From: Methylomonas sp. 11b
GTDB taxonomy: Bacteria > Pseudomonadota > Gammaproteobacteria > Methylococcales > Methylomonadaceae
Direction of reading: 5' to 3'
Assembly: GCF_000515215.1 (NCBI RefSeq)
Contig: NZ_KI911557.1
Coordinates: 1,695,586-1,759,585 of the forward strand
DNA: 64,000 bases
Position numbers and translations under genes: made by a program. This document shows, in pieces, positions 62,428 to 64,000 of the stretch. The first letter of the stretch is position 1; each line of letters begins with the position of its first letter. The notes below the pieces were generated by a model. It saw only the letters and a program-made list of their open reading frames with translations, was not told the origin of the DNA and did no database searches.

Positions 62428-62551
62428 GAAAACCAACTTGAAGCAAATGAATAGTTTCGGCGTCTTATCTTTGCATTAATAAGTTCCCGAAACTGTTGAA
62501 ATAGGGGTGAAGTCTGGCGTTACGAAGATTACTGTTCAACAGCATAGCGTA

Positions 62552-62766
62552 TTAGAGATTGGTGGTTCTGATCAGTTCGGCATCCAACATTGGTAGCGGA
62601 AATATACAGAATTACCGTAGACAACAAACCATGCTTGCGACTTAAGGTTTCTCTGGCAGCAACGCCTCTTGAAACAATCCGGATCTACCTTCTGAGGCGG
62701 TTCGAGCCGCTGAATGCCAAGCGTTTTTTGGGATTCCTTGATTTTTCCCGGACATCATCGAAGCCG
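62552..62766 (+). repeat. Diverged direct repeat, copy 2
   Basis: Partner of 56018-56211, with shared blocks GTTCGGCAT, ACATTGGTAGC, CTTGAAACAA and AATGCCAAGC. It lies in the 62428-62981 gap. The 60-codon frame at 62590-62772 is not shared and is not called. Confidence 0.5.
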
Positions 62767-62886
62767 TTTTAGGGCTTTAAAACGCTAACTTTTCTCGACC
62801 TCTGCCGGGCCATATCTTTGTTGCGATGGCTAAATTCTTACCAATCATCCCCAAGCGAACACCCGCAACTGCACACCGAAAAATGC

Positions 62887-62907
62887 TATGTGATTAATCG
62901 TACAGAC
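62887..62907 (-). promoter_or_regulatory. Repeated site before the small secreted protein gene
   Basis: Read on the minus strand: core GTACGATTAATCAC, left flank GTCT, right end ATA. It lies 75 bases before the start at 62982. Confidence 0.5.
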
Positions 62908-62981
62908 TACTTACAGCAGCAGGCATATACCTACGGTGTAATCGCTTTTCCTTGAAAACCGTTCTTAGAGGGAGTTCCAAC

Positions 62982-63356
62982 ATGTATAAATTAATTACCG
63001 GATTTGTTCTGCTCATCACCTTGCCTATGCTTGGTCAGGCTGATGCGCCTGACGACGCTCAAAGCTCGCCAGTCCAGCCTTCTGCTAGCGAATCACGAAC
63101 AGCATCGGATAAAGCCAATGATGATTCTACTGGCACGCAAGGCGGGGCTTACGATATCTGCCTGCGAGCAACTCAGCGGTTCGAACAACAGGAAAAAGAT
63201 AAAGGAACCGGAAAAGCTGCAATCGCGTCGCTCTCCGCTTCATGTAAAACGGAATTGAAGCCCGCCAAATATTGGGTTTGCATGGAAAAGGAAGCTATAG
63301 CGGAAGTCGACTTTAATGCCGCCCATTGGCGCTGCGCAAAAAAGCTTAACCATTAA
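62982..63356 (+). CDS. Small exported Cys-containing protein
   Basis: A 124-residue protein from the ATG at 62982 (AGGGAGTTCCAAC upstream). Signal peptide MYKLITGFVLLITLPMLGQA, then a Ser/Asp-rich linker. The C-terminal domain has four cysteines (AYDICLRATQRFEQQEKDK, LSASCKTEL, YWVCMEKEA, HWRCAKKL), probably forming two disulfides. I recognise no family. It is followed by the DUF2892 gene 37 bases on. Confidence 0.6.
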   Translation: MYKLITGFVLLITLPMLGQADAPDDAQSSPVQPSASESRTASDKANDDSTGTQGGAYDICLRATQRFEQQEKDKGTGKAAIASLSASCKTELKPAKYWVCMEKEAIAEVDFNAAHWRCAKKLNH

Positions 63357-63393
63357 ATTAATTACGGATTCAAACGCTAATCGGAGAGACATC

Positions 63394-63810
63394 ATGTCAG
63401 TATTCAAAGCGGAAGATTCAACAAAATCAAGCCCGGATCGCGTCCGTAAATCGACTGCGGTCCATGTAAACGCTGCAATAGACCACCAAACGGATCTCAG
63501 TATTCATCTATACAAAGACAAAAGTCAGGCGGAAACCCTAGAGCGTATTCAAGCGTTGGATAAGGAATGGGACATCGAGAGGTTGCTTGAGGTCAATGCA
63601 TCAACTTTAGCCTTAACCGGCCTGATTCTGGGGCTAACTGCCAATCGAAAATGGTTGTTTTTGCCTGGGATTGTTTTGCCGTTTCTGTTGCAGCATGGAT
63701 TGCAAGGCTGGTGTCCCCCTTTACCTTTATTACGTCGCTTGGGTGTGCGTACCCGAGGAGAAATTGATCGTGAAAAATATGCACTAAAAGCCCGGTTGGA
63801 GAAAAACTGA
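63394..63810 (+). CDS. DUF2892 family membrane protein
   Basis: A 138-residue protein from the ATG at 63394 (CGGAGAGACATC upstream). A soluble N-terminus (about 1-65) is followed by the DUF2892 (YgaP-like) part: two helices (STLALTGLILGLTANRKWLF, LPGIVLPFLLQHGLQGWCPP) and the tail LPLLRRLGVRTRGEIDREKY. In rhodanese proteins such as YgaP this part is the membrane anchor; here no rhodanese domain is present. Function is unknown. The remaining 190 bases to the window end show nothing further. Confidence 0.82.
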   Translation: MSVFKAEDSTKSSPDRVRKSTAVHVNAAIDHQTDLSIHLYKDKSQAETLERIQALDKEWDIERLLEVNASTLALTGLILGLTANRKWLFLPGIVLPFLLQHGLQGWCPPLPLLRRLGVRTRGEIDREKYALKARLEKN

Positions 63811-64000
63811 CTGGGTATCAGGTAGCTTGGCTGTGTTTTATGCTGAACAAATTAGCGTAATTCAAACGATAAACTCAACTAAACCCGCAACAACCCGGAC
63901 GCAATAACTCATGACGCCTGGATGCTAATGCCAACAATAGCAATGCATCTTCGACGGGCATTTCATATCAGCTTTCAGTGCTATACCTGTCTTAAGGCTA

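Noticed and set aside
62590..62772. 60-codon frame over direct repeat copy 2
   Set aside because: Not kept in the first copy and without start signal.
1..64000. CRISPR arrays, tRNA and rRNA genes, prophage
   Set aside because: No regularly spaced repeats, cloverleaf sequences, rRNA motifs or phage structural genes were seen on reading; the regulatory-site repeats are too scattered for a CRISPR.

Overview
The window reads as chromosome of a gammaproteobacterium, most likely a Methylomonas-like methanotroph. The support is indirect: a full squalene-hopene cyclase, a phosphoketolase, a VPLPA-type PEP-CTERM protein, SmbP-like small secreted proteins, an NdvB-type cyclic glucan synthase and about 50% GC. 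No marker enzyme of methane oxidation lies in the window, so the genus is inference. No rRNA, tRNA or CRISPR array was seen.

Layout. 1-5 kb: the 5' end of an ethanolamine ammonia-lyase gene, a secreted flavin amine oxidase, a Pit phosphate transporter with its DUF47 partner, and a lipoprotein. 5.5-5.7 kb: the tail of a dead IS256-type element. 5.9-11.7 kb: an OmpA-type protein and a run of small envelope or stress genes (BON lipoprotein, DUF883, YqjE-like, DUF3185, lmo0937-like, two CsbD-like, a PEP-CTERM protein, an SmbP-like protein). 11.8-20.5 kb: one 2900-residue cyclic beta-1,2-glucan synthase. 20.6-36.9 kb: tiny membrane proteins, three Crp/Fnr-type regulators, two GGDEF signalling proteins, cytochrome b561, two linked OmpA/DUF4398 genes, an RlpA-like protein and squalene-hopene cyclase. 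37.2-43.9 kb: a four-gene ABC export operon (outer membrane factor, HlyD adaptor, double-ATPase/permease fusion, second permease); the last gene is boxed by a 222-base inverted repeat. 44.2-50.1 kb: phosphoketolase, a histidine phosphatase and an Mg2+ P-type ATPase. 50.3-56 kb: a CheB-type gene with an in-frame amber stop, another DUF883 gene, a PRC-barrel protein, a sorbosone-dehydrogenase-like lipoprotein and an encapsulated-ferritin (EncFtn) homologue with no shell gene beside it. 56.4-63.8 kb: an intact IS256-family element sitting inside a DUF2383 gene, then a second stress cluster (DUF883, BON, glycine-zipper protein, intact DUF2383), an AI-2E-type transporter and a DUF2892 protein.

The main finding is a repeated, nearly palindromic site with core GTRCGYTARCGYAC and fixed asymmetric flanks. 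I count about 20 copies, all in intergenic DNA, often as inverted pairs. They stand in front of the stress and envelope genes and directly upstream of all three Crp/Fnr genes, whose recognition helices are almost the same. This suggests a self-controlled stress or envelope regulon that covers much of the window. Other points of note are the IS-split DUF2383 gene, the amber-stopped CheB, the inverted repeat around the permease, the orphan EncFtn, and a duplicated csbD promoter unit.
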